Source of the DNA: DVED01 sp963838375 | GTDB taxonomy: Bacteria > Cyanobacteriota > Cyanobacteriia > Cyanobacteriales > Geitlerinemataceae | Direction: 5' to 3' | NCBI GenBank assembly: GCA_963838375.1 | Contig: CAWIQY010000008.1 | Span: 124,001-188,000, forward strand | Length of the DNA stretch: 64,000 bases | In this document: positions 1 to 8,815 of the stretch, piece after piece | Layout of the letters: each line of letters starts with the position of its first letter | Position numbering within the stretch: position 1 is the first letter of the stretch | Notes under the pieces: model-generated | Seen by the model: the letters and a program-made list of their open reading frames with translations, nothing else | Told to the model about the DNA's origin: nothing | Databases searched by the model: none | Translations under genes and position numbers: made by a program

Positions 1-1470
1 GCCGATATAATTAACGCAGCTTTCGACGGTTTCTTCTAACTTTTGTTTGAGCAGTTTACGATCGACATCGTGCTGATATTGTCCCACTCCGATGGATTGC
101 GGATCGATTTTTACCAATTCCGCTAAGGGATCTTGCAAGCGACGGGCAATACTAATCGCACCGCGAACGGTGACATCTAAATCTGGAAATTCGGAAATGG
201 CTACGGGACTTGCTGAATAAATTGAAGCGCCGGACTCATTAACAATGACTTTAATTGGCGGATTTTTTAAACTTTTAAACACCTCAGCCACAAAGCGATC
301 GGTTTCGCGACTTGCGGTGCCATTGCCGATCGCGATTAACTCAATTTTATATTTTTCAATGAACTTCTTTACCGTCATTTCGGCATCCCGGCGCTGCTTT
401 TCGCTTTGGTGGGGAAAAATCGCGTGATACTCTAAAAACTCTCCAGTACCGCCGATCGCTACTACCTTACATCCCGTCCGAAATCCAGGATCGATGCCCA
501 AAGTCGGCTTCATCCCCGCTGGTGCAGAGAGTAATAAATTCCGCAAATTGGCTTCAAAGGTTTTAATCGATTCCCGATCGGCCCAATCCTTTTTCTCGGC
601 AATGACAGCATTAATTAAAGAGGGTTTCATCAGCCGATTGAAGGCATCTTTGAGCATCTGCTGATGAAAAATCCGCATCGATCGTACCGAAGTCCGAATT
701 TCTCGATTTTCTAAATAGGATAAAATCCAATCTTCGTCAAAGGTCAGGGTAAAATCCAGCACCTTTTCCTTTTCTCCCCGCAACAAGGCTAACAAATTAT
801 GCGGGGCGATTTTTTGCACTGAAATCTGGTAATTTCGGTACATCTCAAATTTTGTCGTACCCTCCGGATGGTCAGATTTGACGTGAGAAGAAACTATCCC
901 TGACTGCATCAAATAGTCCCGCAAGTGCGATCGCAACCCTGCATTTTCTGCAATTCCTTCTGCCAATATATCCGACGCCCCTTGCAGAGCTTCCTCGGAG
1001 GTCTTCACCCCTTTACTTTCGTCCACATACTTGGCTGCTTCCGCTTCCAAGTCCACCGTTTTGGTTTTCGGGTTATTTTGCAACCCAATCCAGTTAGCCA
1101 GGGGTTCTAGCCCCTTTTCCCGCGCCATCGTCGCCCGAGTTCGCCGTTTCGGACGGTAGGGAAGATACAGATCTTCCAGTTCGTTTTTCTGCAAGCAACC
1201 TTCTATTTGGCTTTGTAGTTTATCGGTGAGTTTTCCGCAATCGCCGATCGCCTGTAAAACTGTTTTTTTTCGCTCTTCAAGGTCAGTTAAATACGCCAGA
1301 CGATCGGATAAATCCCGTAACTGGATTTCTGTCATCTCTCCCGTTCGTTCCTTGCGATAGCGGGCGATAAACGGCACAGTTGCCCCTTCGGCAAGCAACG
1401 CCAGAGCATTATTGACTTGGAAGAGTTGCAGGGATAATTCTTGGGCTAATTGTTGGGGAATATCAATCAT
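1..1470 (-). CDS. tex: Tex-family RNA-binding transcription accessory protein (partial)
   Basis: The reading frame starts at ATG 1468-1470 and runs without a stop to the left edge, so only the N-terminal ~490 residues are present. It begins MIDIPQQLAQELSLQ and contains the Tex N-terminal helical region (GATVPFIARYRKE, then LPYRPKRRTRATMAREKGLE). Next comes the YqgF/RNase H-like domain (TLGIDPGFRTGCKVVA, IGNGTASRETD). The helix-hairpin-helix and S1 domains expected at the C-terminus lie outside the window. Tex proteins bind nucleic acid and act in transcription and RNA metabolism. Family assignment is secure; the precise role in cyanobacteria is not known to me. Confidence 0.93.
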   Translation of the reverse strand, partial: MIDIPQQLAQELSLQLFQVNNALALLAEGATVPFIARYRKERTGEMTEIQLRDLSDRLAYLTDLEERKKTVLQAIGDCGKLTDKLQSQIEGCLQKNELEDLYLPYRPKRRTRATMAREKGLEPLANWIGLQNNPKTKTVDLEAEAAKYVDESKGVKTSEEALQGASDILAEGIAENAGLRSHLRDYLMQSGIVSSHVKSDHPEGTTKFEMYRNYQISVQKIAPHNLLALLRGEKEKVLDFTLTFDEDWILSYLENREIRTSVRSMRIFHQQMLKDAFNRLMKPSLINAVIAEKKDWADRESIKTFEANLRNLLLSAPAGMKPTLGIDPGFRTGCKVVAIGGTGEFLEYHAIFPHQSEKQRRDAEMTVKKFIEKYKIELIAIGNGTASRETDRFVAEVFKSLKNPPIKVIVNESGASIYSASPVAISEFPDLDVTVRGAISIARRLQDPLAELVKIDPQSIGVGQYQHDVDRKLLKQKLEETVESCVNYIG

Positions 1471-1753
1471 CGATCGTGCGACTTAAAAATAATTTATAAT
1501 TGGCGACCGCTATCAGGGTTGAAGCTTCTGTGTCTACTGTTGGCTTGCCTTTTGTTCGTCATTCGGGGTTCGGAGTTTAAGTATTTTGTTCTTGCAATTC
1601 TTCCAAGTCTTATGCTATATATGATAAAGCGTAAAATGCCTTGAGTGCAAGGTTATGCTTGGATTCAATGGTTTTGAGACTTCCTGCCAAATGTCACACA
1701 TTGCTTTGGTAGTGGTATAGTAGCTGCGATCGGTTAAGGACTTTAAGAAAAAA

Positions 1754-1963
1754 ATGGCTCAGCTTACAGGAACCGTTAAATGGTTCAATGAGACTAAGGG
1801 GTTTGGGTTTATCACACCCGACGACGGTAGCAAAGACGTATTTGTCCATTTCAGTGCGATCGCTACCGACGGTTTCAAGGTACTTGAGGAAGGACAAGCA
1901 GTGACTTTCGAGGTTCAATCCGGAGCCAAAGGTCTTAGCGCCGTCAATGTGAGCGCTCTATAG
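1754..1963 (+). CDS. Cold-shock domain protein (CspA family)
   Basis: This 69-residue protein is a single cold-shock domain. It has both RNA-binding motifs (GFGFI and VFVHFSAI) after the usual start MAQLTGTVKWFNETKG. Members bind single-stranded RNA/DNA and melt RNA secondary structure, acting as RNA chaperones; some are cold-induced and some constitutive. An AAGGA stretch lies about a dozen bases before the ATG. The gene stands alone in a roughly 280-base upstream space, consistent with its own promoter and 5' UTR. Length is normal for the family. Confidence 0.93.
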   Translation: MAQLTGTVKWFNETKGFGFITPDDGSKDVFVHFSAIATDGFKVLEEGQAVTFEVQSGAKGLSAVNVSAL

Positions 1964-2097
1964 AATCCTTCGAGAATCTTCTCTGTAATCTTTACTGGGA
2001 AGGTATTTCAATCCAGTTTCTGGAAATCGGGATCGAATCCCTCAGAATAACCGCTACACAGCTCGCTATCGAATGGGTTCTCTGGGTAGGATTACAG

Positions 2098-2349
2098 TCA
2101 AACCGGTTGACAGACGGAAACACAGTCAAAATGACCGACTAGACAGTATTTAGCCTCTTCAGAGTTGATTGATGCTCTGGTGTGGCTAATCCGTATTGAA
2201 CGCTCGCCCGATCGTAACGCTTCTGGATCTAACCACAACCCCAGATAAACTTCACGGCAAAGAATTCCCTCTGAACTCGGCTGAAGTGGGATATATTCCC
2301 CTTGTCTCCAATAAAACCAATCGAATTGTCGATCTTCCACTCGCCACAC
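2098..2349 (-). pseudogene. C-terminal remnant of a Uma2-family (DUF820) gene
   Basis: The 83-residue frame reads WRVEDRQFDWFYWRQGEY, then EGILCREVYLGLWLDPEAL. This is the typical last third of Uma2 proteins, where the domain closes with a PGLWLD-type motif. The catalytic PD-(D/E)xK half is absent, and no matching frame lies upstream on the minus strand. The last ~25 residues look unrelated. I read this as a decayed copy; intact Uma2 genes lie at 4148 and 40193. Confidence 0.65.
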
Positions 2350-2552
2350 TAAATATTCTTTAAATATTCTTTTACTCGATTGCGACGATCGACTTTGAGT
2401 TTGTCATTTAAGTCGATCGAATTGGAAGTCATAGTCGTCGATCTCCAATAAAAATGAGTAGAAACATCATATTTTGAATGCTACTACCCATTTTTTAATG
2501 CATCGACCTCGATCGAATTTTCAGGTCATTGATAACGATCGATTGTTATTTT

Positions 2553-3758
2553 TTAATGATGGTGGTCGTGGTGGTGGTCGTGATGGTGGTCGTGATTATG
2601 GTCGTGATTATGACCACCATCCTGGATCTCGTCTCCAAAATTAGCGTGGAATTTCCGCGCCTGTTCGAGACCTAAAGCCGGATTCACCTCAACGCCTTCC
2701 GACGACATCAGTGCCTCGATGTGAGGAATTGCCCAATCCGCAACCATTTCCAGGAATTCAGGTCGATCGTTCACACAGGGCATTTGCACGTAGGTGATAT
2801 CGGGATGCTGCTTGTGCAGTGCGTGAATGACGTGGTTTACATCGAGGAGGGTTTCGTGATTTTCTGTAGCAAAACCAATCGGCATCATGACGATCGCTTT
2901 TGCGCCCAATTGAATCAAATTTTGTGCCGCTTGCGTGGCATCGGGTTGCGTCCATTCGATCATCGGCGTGTCGTGGTTCAGCCAACCCACAGAAATCAGC
3001 GGATATCGATAAATCAGCCGTTCTCGTACCGCTTCGTAAAGTGCTTGGCTTTCATCGACACCGGAGGTAAATCCTTTGGCTTTCATCGGACAGCCGTGAT
3101 TCATCAAAATGATGCCGATTTGCGAGGGAAGATATCCTTGGGCGAGTTCGGCGGCGATTTTCTCCTCCACCATTTTCGCCATTAAATCGAGATACTCAGG
3201 TCGATCGAAAAAGGACGGGATGTATTGCTGTCCCTGCACCCAGTGGGTTTCTCCTTCGATGGGTTTAGCCAAAGCTTGATTCACCTGTTCGACAGCAATT
3301 CCACTGGTAAAAATCGAATCGACCACCAACAAAGGATAAATGAGAACTTTGCTAAAACCTTGAGATTGAATTTCTGCTAAAACTTGTTCCGGTAGAAAAG
3401 GGGCGCAGAAGTTAAACGCCTTGAACACCTGGACATCATCTCCCCAGCGTTCTTGTAGTTTCGCTTCAATTCCTGCCCGTTGCTTTTCAAAAATGGCGTT
3501 GTGGGGAGAAATAAAATCGTGATGCTGATGTCCCCATTCGTGGCGATCGAAAATCGCGAGAAGCCTTGCCAGTGGCGGATACAGCCAATCTGGAACGGGA
3601 GCAAATTTAGCCGTCAGCAAATTTAGCGCCTGTTCGTTGTAGTTGGCAAAGTCATCATAACTTTCGACTTCACCGTATCCCATCAGCAGAACGGCAACTT
3701 TGTAGGGTTTGGATACAGTCAGGGATTGATGATTGTGTTGTTCGCGAGTGGCTACCAA
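2553..3758 (-). CDS. Ferrochelatase-like (class II chelatase) protein with His-rich tail
   Basis: This 401-residue protein has two Rossmann-like chelatase halves. The HemH-type catalytic residues are visible: His221 in MNHGCPM and Glu302 in ENHETLLD. It opens with VAVLLMGYGEVESYDDFANYNEQ. It lacks the chlorophyll-binding CAB extension that many cyanobacterial ferrochelatases carry. Instead residues 383-401 are almost all His and Asp (HNHDHNHDHHHD pattern). A metal-binding tail of this kind is known from Ni/Co chelatases (CbiX/CfbA-type) and metal chaperones. The fold is HemH-like, but the metal could be Fe, Co, Ni or Zn. It sits alone with a ~390-base upstream region in which I could not recognise a cobalamin riboswitch. 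Confidence 0.75.
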   Translation of the reverse strand: MVATREQHNHQSLTVSKPYKVAVLLMGYGEVESYDDFANYNEQALNLLTAKFAPVPDWLYPPLARLLAIFDRHEWGHQHHDFISPHNAIFEKQRAGIEAKLQERWGDDVQVFKAFNFCAPFLPEQVLAEIQSQGFSKVLIYPLLVVDSIFTSGIAVEQVNQALAKPIEGETHWVQGQQYIPSFFDRPEYLDLMAKMVEEKIAAELAQGYLPSQIGIILMNHGCPMKAKGFTSGVDESQALYEAVRERLIYRYPLISVGWLNHDTPMIEWTQPDATQAAQNLIQLGAKAIVMMPIGFATENHETLLDVNHVIHALHKQHPDITYVQMPCVNDRPEFLEMVADWAIPHIEALMSSEGVEVNPALGLEQARKFHANFGDEIQDGGHNHDHNHDHHHDHHHDHHH

Positions 3759-4147
3759 GATCGATGTCTCCTGTAGAGCGGATGTGTGGTATCTACCGAT
3801 ACCTAGCTTTAACCAAAATACCGCAGGTCGCGATTGTAGCCTGTGGTTGTTATGTTCTCTTCATAGTTAGATGGCGGCATGGAGATCGAGATCCTGCATC
3901 CCTTCAACTCAGGTTGGTACATTCCCAACCCGGTTTCTCTCATTTAAAACTGCATTTTCACCAAGAGACTAACCCTAATCTGGATTTGGGAAATAGATAC
4001 GATCTGCTATGGGTTCACCGTCACAATCAGCATAGGCGATCGAAGCGGGGACAGGTACAATATCTACTTTTTTCACTATGCGAGTTAAGTCTCGATTTCC
4101 CTCATTTATTTATAGTATATTAAAAGCTAGCTTGACAACATCTCAAT
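3759..4147. other. Intergenic region between divergent genes
   Basis: These 389 bases separate the chelatase-like gene (minus) from a Uma2 gene (plus). They should hold both promoters. A TTGACA-like hexamer (TTGACAACATC) lies close to the plus-strand ATG. A half copy of a cyanobacterial palindrome word (CCCGGTTTCTCT, about 3931) is present without its partner. I see no convincing gene or riboswitch. Confidence 0.5.
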
Positions 4148-4714
4148 ATGATAGCTACTCCCCAAAAATTACCCCAAATGACCATCGAGGAATATCTCGA
4201 ATGGGAACCCCTGCAAAACCTTCGTTACGAATATGTCAACGGTGAAGTGTTTGCCATGACTGGGGGTACAATTCCCCATAACGATCTAGCTTTAAACCTC
4301 TATAGAACCTTGTACCCACATTTACGTCCCCGAGGATGTCGAGCCAATGTATCGGATGTAAAAGTCCAGGTGAGTCCTAACAGTCCGTACTACTATCCTG
4401 ATGTAATTGTTAGTTGCGATCCGCTAGACCTAAATGCTCGTAACTTTATTCAAAATCCTAAACTAATTGCAGAGGTTTTATCTCCGGGGACAAGCGCTAA
4501 AGATCGAGGTGAAAAGTTAACTGAGTATTTAAAAATCTCTTCGCTCCAAGAGTATATTTTAATTGAATCCGAAAAAATATCGATCGAGCGTTACTGTCGG
4601 GGTGAGGGAAGAATGTGGCTCTACTACCCCTATACAGCGGGAGACATCATCACATTATCCAGTCTGGACGTTGAGTTGCCGATCGAACTTCTGTATGAAG
4701 ATATCGTCTTTTAA
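4148..4714 (+). CDS. Uma2 family (DUF820) putative nuclease
   Basis: The protein is 188 residues, the normal length for the family. Motifs: MTIEEYLEWE near the start, LRYEYVNGEVFAM, and the PD-(D/E)xK-type core YYYPDVIVSCD followed by PKLIAEVLSPGTSAKDRGEKLTEYLKI. It closes with the usual small C-terminal lobe. The family is strongly expanded in filamentous cyanobacteria. It is predicted to be a restriction-like endonuclease, but physiological roles are not established. It appears monocistronic. Confidence 0.9.
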   Translation: MIATPQKLPQMTIEEYLEWEPLQNLRYEYVNGEVFAMTGGTIPHNDLALNLYRTLYPHLRPRGCRANVSDVKVQVSPNSPYYYPDVIVSCDPLDLNARNFIQNPKLIAEVLSPGTSAKDRGEKLTEYLKISSLQEYILIESEKISIERYCRGEGRMWLYYPYTAGDIITLSSLDVELPIELLYEDIVF

Positions 4715-4749
4715 CCCGTGGTACATTTACAATTGATGGTACGAGGATT

Positions 4750-4893
4750 GTGAGCAGAACTTCAATCGGACGAGCAACGTGTCATCATTTGGATGTTAAT
4801 GATGATTTTCATAATGAAGGTGCGATCGTCAAAGCGCGATCGTTATGGGTAAAAGGAGGCTGGCATCCACCATCTGACGATCCACGTATTTAG
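4750..4893 (+). other. Short open frame of unknown origin downstream of Uma2
   Basis: A GTG-initiated frame of 47 codons (VSRTSIGRATCHHLDVN through WHPPSDDPRI) ends in TAG at 4891-4893. The frame stays open upstream into the Uma2 gene. Its composition looks protein-like, but I recognise no family and there is no well-spaced ribosome binding site. It may be the tail of a decayed gene. The rest of the space to 5099 shows nothing I can name. Confidence 0.2.
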
Positions 4894-5099
4894 CGATCGA
4901 TGGCATATAAAAATCGTGGATTCTATTGCCCGTAAAAAAGGCAATACCCCCGTACTTCTCCCGAATCCTAACAGGGTAAGTACAGAGGCATAACCTCTAA
5001 AATAGGTAAAAATAAATTCGATCGATCGTTAGGCGATATCGCCTATAAGCAGCACCTGAAAACGGGGGAGTAGAAATTTGTAATGGAGTTTTCGTTCAT

Positions 5100-7247
5100 T
5101 TAAGCAACCAAATCCATCTCGGGAACTTGAACGATCGACTCTTGAACTTTTGCCGTATCATCGACGTTGAGTACATAGCCGAAGAACGCACCGCCTTCGA
5201 GTTTGATACCGACATCGCTGACACCATCGCCGTTGAAATCGCCGACTTCAAAGCTGGCAACCAGTTCGGCATCAATGGCAATTCGATCGACCCCAATCTC
5301 GAAATCGGAGATAATCGCCGAACTGAGAGAAACTTGTAAAGAAACATCGAATTCGGCTCTCAAAACGAAGGTATCTTCACCGCCGCCGCCGGTTAACTCG
5401 TCAAATCCCAAGTCGCCGTAGACCGCATCGTTGCCTTCGCCACCCATGACGCGATCGTTTCCTTTGCCACCACGAACTACGTCGTCGCCGTCGCCACCCA
5501 TGACGTTATCGTCACCTTGGTTGCCATTAACGATATCAATTCCCGCACCGCCTTCGACACGATCGTTCCCATCATGGGCACAAAGCACATCGTTGCCTTC
5601 GTCGCCTTCAACCACATCATCTCCTCCACCCCCAGAGATGACATCATTATCTTCCGATCCGTCGATGGTTTCGTTGCTATCGGAACCACTCACCGCATTG
5701 GTTCCCAGCGCGTCGAGATCGGCGGCTACTGTGCCATCTGGCAATTGGAAAGCGTCACCGTTAACAAAGGTTAAAGTAGCGGAAGTGGAAATACTCCAGA
5801 CTACGCTGAGTTGCGCTTCGCTTCGGAGAATCACCGATCCAGCGATCGCTCCGTTTCCGGTATCGTCTCCCCCCAACAACACCCCGCCAGCTTCGGTAAT
5901 TTCTTGGACGGCTTCGTCGGGTAAAGGCTCGAAAGCATCGATCGCTTCTACCGGAATTTCCACAATGTTGCCATACAACGAGGCGATCGCAAAACTTTCT
6001 TCTGGGGAGTCGAAACCCCCTTTGGTGGTTTCACCACCATCGGTAGAAAATCCAGACAATTCGATCGTGTAGGTTTTGCCATCAAAGGCAAAAGTTTGTG
6101 CCGATAAACCTCCTGTGGAAAACTGAAGTCGATCGCCATCGGCTACCGCATCCCCAGTTTCATTGGGTGTATTTACAATATTGAAAAAGAAGTCGAAGGA
6201 ACCGGGATCGTTGTCCGTCCCGTCGATATCCAAATTCAAACTAAAACCAAAATCGCCATTGAAATTTCGATTCGTCGTCCCATTTTGATAGAACAGTTGA
6301 CCCAGTTTGAACGTTTCGCCAATTTTCGCACCGAAATCGCTACCGTCAAATTGCACCACATTGGTAAAACTGTCTCCGGCGGCAACTCCCCATTCAAAGC
6401 GGTTATCCATGCCGCCGTTTTCGCCGGAGAGGTTCACCACCGCTTCAGAATTCGCCTCAACCGGACCTGTGAACTTACCGGAAGATTTGCCGATGAAAAT
6501 GTGGTCGGACATCATTCCCCCATCCATCGACCCCGAGGAAGAGTCGGAGGGATTGTCTCCCATGTTGTCATCTGTCGATCCAGAGGCGTCATCGCTGGTG
6601 GTGTCACCTACAGGATCGACCGTGGGTTCGATCGTTCCACCGGGTGCCATCCCTTCCAGCTTGCCGTTGGGAGTCCGGACGCCAAACTTTTGACCCATGA
6701 AATCTGCCAAGGTTAATGCAGTAGAACTATGGGAAATGACAAATGTTGTGGTGACAATTTCGTCTTTGGCAGGACCTGAGGTGCCAATTTCGACGCCTGC
6801 ATCAAACGATCGGGGTGCAATGCTAGGATTACCACTAACTTGGTTGACGCTGCCAGCAGGACCAAATTGAGAATCGACGATATCCGCACCTGTTACGACT
6901 AAACCATCGATTAAGGAATCGTCGGTGAGATTAAAAAAGAAGCCGCGCAGGTCAATAATGGGGTTGGTTGCCTCTACCGTTACCTGAATTCCTTCGGCGG
7001 TTTCTGCTAAGGTAATTTGAGCTTCGGCAGCGCCTCCGACAAAGTTGGTAACTTTAAATGTTGAGGTCGTATTACTCGCCGTTGGGGAAGGATTGGGGGT
7101 ATCGGTGTTGGGTTCAGGAGTCGAATCGTCGGCAACTGTGGTGGTCATTTCCTCACCGGGAGTCTCTGTTGTCGGAGACTCGATCTCACTTTCTTCCGTC
7201 GCCGGTGCTTCGGTTGTGGGGGTTCCTACCGTCGTTGTTTCTTCCAT
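5100..7247 (-). CDS. Secreted multi-domain protein with RTX calcium-binding repeats
   Basis: The start ATG at 7245-7247 has GAGGAAG just upstream. The 715 residues begin with a Thr/Glu/Pro-rich low-complexity stretch (about 1-60) with no Sec signal. A beta-rich domain follows (FKVTNFVGGAAEAQITL... RGFFFNLTDDSLIDGL). Then a Gly/Ser/Asp linker leads to a second beta domain (DNRFEWGVAAGDSFTNVVQFDG...) resembling the 'choice-of-anchor K' surface domains. About residues 540-650 are RTX nonapeptide repeats (GGGGDDVVEGDEGNDVL, GGDGDDVVRGGKGNDRV). The C-terminus (IISDFEIGVDRIAID..., then a DFNGDGVSDVGI loop) is typical of type I secretion substrates. One RTX repeat is degenerate (LCAHDGNDRV). It is probably a calcium-dependent extracellular or S-layer-associated protein. 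No ABC exporter genes lie nearby. Confidence 0.8.
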   Translation of the reverse strand: MEETTTVGTPTTEAPATEESEIESPTTETPGEEMTTTVADDSTPEPNTDTPNPSPTASNTTSTFKVTNFVGGAAEAQITLAETAEGIQVTVEATNPIIDLRGFFFNLTDDSLIDGLVVTGADIVDSQFGPAGSVNQVSGNPSIAPRSFDAGVEIGTSGPAKDEIVTTTFVISHSSTALTLADFMGQKFGVRTPNGKLEGMAPGGTIEPTVDPVGDTTSDDASGSTDDNMGDNPSDSSSGSMDGGMMSDHIFIGKSSGKFTGPVEANSEAVVNLSGENGGMDNRFEWGVAAGDSFTNVVQFDGSDFGAKIGETFKLGQLFYQNGTTNRNFNGDFGFSLNLDIDGTDNDPGSFDFFFNIVNTPNETGDAVADGDRLQFSTGGLSAQTFAFDGKTYTIELSGFSTDGGETTKGGFDSPEESFAIASLYGNIVEIPVEAIDAFEPLPDEAVQEITEAGGVLLGGDDTGNGAIAGSVILRSEAQLSVVWSISTSATLTFVNGDAFQLPDGTVAADLDALGTNAVSGSDSNETIDGSEDNDVISGGGGDDVVEGDEGNDVLCAHDGNDRVEGGAGIDIVNGNQGDDNVMGGDGDDVVRGGKGNDRVMGGEGNDAVYGDLGFDELTGGGGEDTFVLRAEFDVSLQVSLSSAIISDFEIGVDRIAIDAELVASFEVGDFNGDGVSDVGIKLEGGAFFGYVLNVDDTAKVQESIVQVPEMDLVA

Positions 7248-7411
7248 TTCTTCCTCGTGATTTTCAGCGATCGATCGCTCATTTTCGAGCGGTCAATCTG
7301 TCTAGCTCTTGGGGTTTAGGATTGGTGCAACATCAGCCTTCAATTTCGGTCGATCGGCGATCGAACAATGTGAAATTTAAAACCACTCGAATGAATATAA
7401 ACCTCTAAAAC

Positions 7412-7627
7412 TCAATTAAAAATTAATAGACTCGATTGCCAATCGTCGAGGTTTAAAGGTTGACTGTACGACTTCCTATCTCCCAGCATAGTTTCTAGAT
7501 TTGGATTCCGGCTCAGTATTTTCTGGGAAGTTTCGATCTCCATAAGTTTGAGACTTTCTCGATCGCGATCGGTAATTTTACTGAGCATCGAATGTTCTGA
7601 GATCGTATAGTCACGATCGCAGAACAT
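7412..7627 (-). CDS. Hypothetical small protein (doubtful)
   Basis: This 71-codon frame (MFCDRDYTISEHSMLSKITD...) lies between the RTX gene and the 2Fe-2S gene on the same strand. I recognise no family. It has no clear ribosome binding site, and the surrounding bases are rich in GATCG words that can hold frames open by chance. It could be spurious. Confidence 0.2.
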   Translation of the reverse strand: MFCDRDYTISEHSMLSKITDRDRESLKLMEIETSQKILSRNPNLETMLGDRKSYSQPLNLDDWQSSLLIFN

Positions 7628-7727
7628 ATTGGGCTGGATTTTTATAAAGAGTTAAATGAGCTTTTTAAAAAGATTGTAAATTCGATCGAATTTGGTGTTT
7701 TTAAACCATTGTTGACCCTAACTAAAA

Positions 7728-7754
7728 AGCCCGGTTTCTCTAAGAAACCGGGCT
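7728..7754 (-). terminator. Rho-independent terminator / dispersed palindrome
   Basis: A perfect 12-bp stem (AGCCCGGTTTCT / AGAAACCGGGCT) with a 3-base loop is followed on the minus strand by TTTTTAG. It lies just downstream of the 2Fe-2S gene and fits its terminator. The word CCCGgtTTCT-nnn-AGAAacCGGG is the same type as the palindrome at 53207-53237. Confidence 0.8.
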
Positions 7755-7798
7755 GAATCTAGGTAAGAGGGCAAATCGTTACTGCTGTATTAACGACT

Positions 7799-8368
7799 CT
7801 AAAAACTGCCCAAATGTCGATCGACTAAATTGGGAACATCCTGGGGACGAATCCGACGATGACGGGTTTTATCGGGCAAAATGATGTTGGGACCGGCTTT
7901 GCAGTCTTTCAAGCATCCCGTTTTCTTAATTTGAATTCGATCGCCCAAACCGCGATCGTCTAAGGCTTTTTCTAAAGCTTCATACACTTGTTTGCCTCCC
8001 CGCTTGCAGCAGTCGGACTTTTGGCAGATGAGAATTTTACCCGTACCGACAGCCTCTTGCATTATGCCACAGGGGGCAACTTCAGTACTGGTGACTGTTG
8101 GTCTAGTCTGGGGAATCAGTTGCTCGACTTTCAGTTTGCGTTTGCCTTTTTTGAAATCCAGAGTTTGCGTACCAATCGCCCGCACCCAATCCCTCATCCG
8201 CAGTGGCGGAATCTCTTGACGTAAGGTTTTGGCAAGTTTGAGGATATACTCTCCGCTATCAGTTGCGAGACGAACTCGTTTGGGAGTGCTATCGTCTTTG
8301 AAAATCCAATCAATAATTTGCCCTTCTAGAACGAACTCGGAGACTTGTTGATATTTGGCGTAACTCAT
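7799..8368 (-). CDS. 2Fe-2S thioredoxin-like ferredoxin domain protein
   Basis: I place the start at ATG 8366-8368 (MSYAKYQQVSEF, 189 aa), because the longer upstream extension has no conserved features. The first ~100 residues form a cyanobacterial domain that opens VSEFVLEGQIIDWIFKD. The C-terminal ~85 residues are a thioredoxin-like [2Fe-2S] ferredoxin: ILICQKSDCCKRGGKQVYEAL..., then KKTGCLKDCKAGPNIILP. This supplies the four-cysteine pattern of the NuoE/HoxE-like and (2Fe-2S) ferredoxin group. It is likely a soluble electron-transfer protein; partners are not evident. A terminator follows at 7728-7754. Confidence 0.85.
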   Translation of the reverse strand: MSYAKYQQVSEFVLEGQIIDWIFKDDSTPKRVRLATDSGEYILKLAKTLRQEIPPLRMRDWVRAIGTQTLDFKKGKRKLKVEQLIPQTRPTVTSTEVAPCGIMQEAVGTGKILICQKSDCCKRGGKQVYEALEKALDDRGLGDRIQIKKTGCLKDCKAGPNIILPDKTRHRRIRPQDVPNLVDRHLGSF

Positions 8369-8815
8369 GAAAATCTGGGGATTGGGAACTCTAACGCAAA
8401 CCATGGCAAACTGCAAACATAATGCTTGGGTAAACAATTGCCTAATTGCTAGTTAAGAAGCTTTTTTAGTTACAAGAGCTGCTCTAGCTAGATCTTCCTA
8501 AAGCCGGAGAGATATTTCTCTTCTTTTCGGGATCGACAAAGCCTGAGACTGCCTTGAAACCTGAATTTCGAGTCAGACTCAAAATTCAGCAAGCCGGGAT
8601 CTGACGAGCCGGAGTTGGACTGCGACCGATGTTTCCTGACTATCTATTGATAATTATACGCAATAATTACGCAAAGTGCGATCGAAAACTAAAAAATTTC
8701 TGCTGAAGCGATTTCCCGTAGCGCTCGTTACTGGGATATTTAAATCCTTCCGCTTACACTGAAGATGTGAAGATTTGTCAAGCAAACCCCGATCGGGAAA
8801 GGCATTCTAAAACCC
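8369..8815. other. Intergenic promoter region
   Basis: This space separates the 2Fe-2S gene (minus) from the NADH dehydrogenase gene (plus). It contains AT-rich stretches suited to divergent promoters. No RNA gene or conserved hairpin is evident to me. Confidence 0.4.

Noticed and set aside
1450..1644. A 64-codon plus-strand frame before the cold-shock gene
   Set aside because: It overlaps the start of tex in antisense, has no motif, and its hydrophobic tail looks like AT-rich intergenic DNA.
3759..4147. A cobalamin riboswitch upstream of the chelatase-like gene
   Set aside because: I could not find the conserved B12-box or the neighbouring paired elements in the 389-base spacer.
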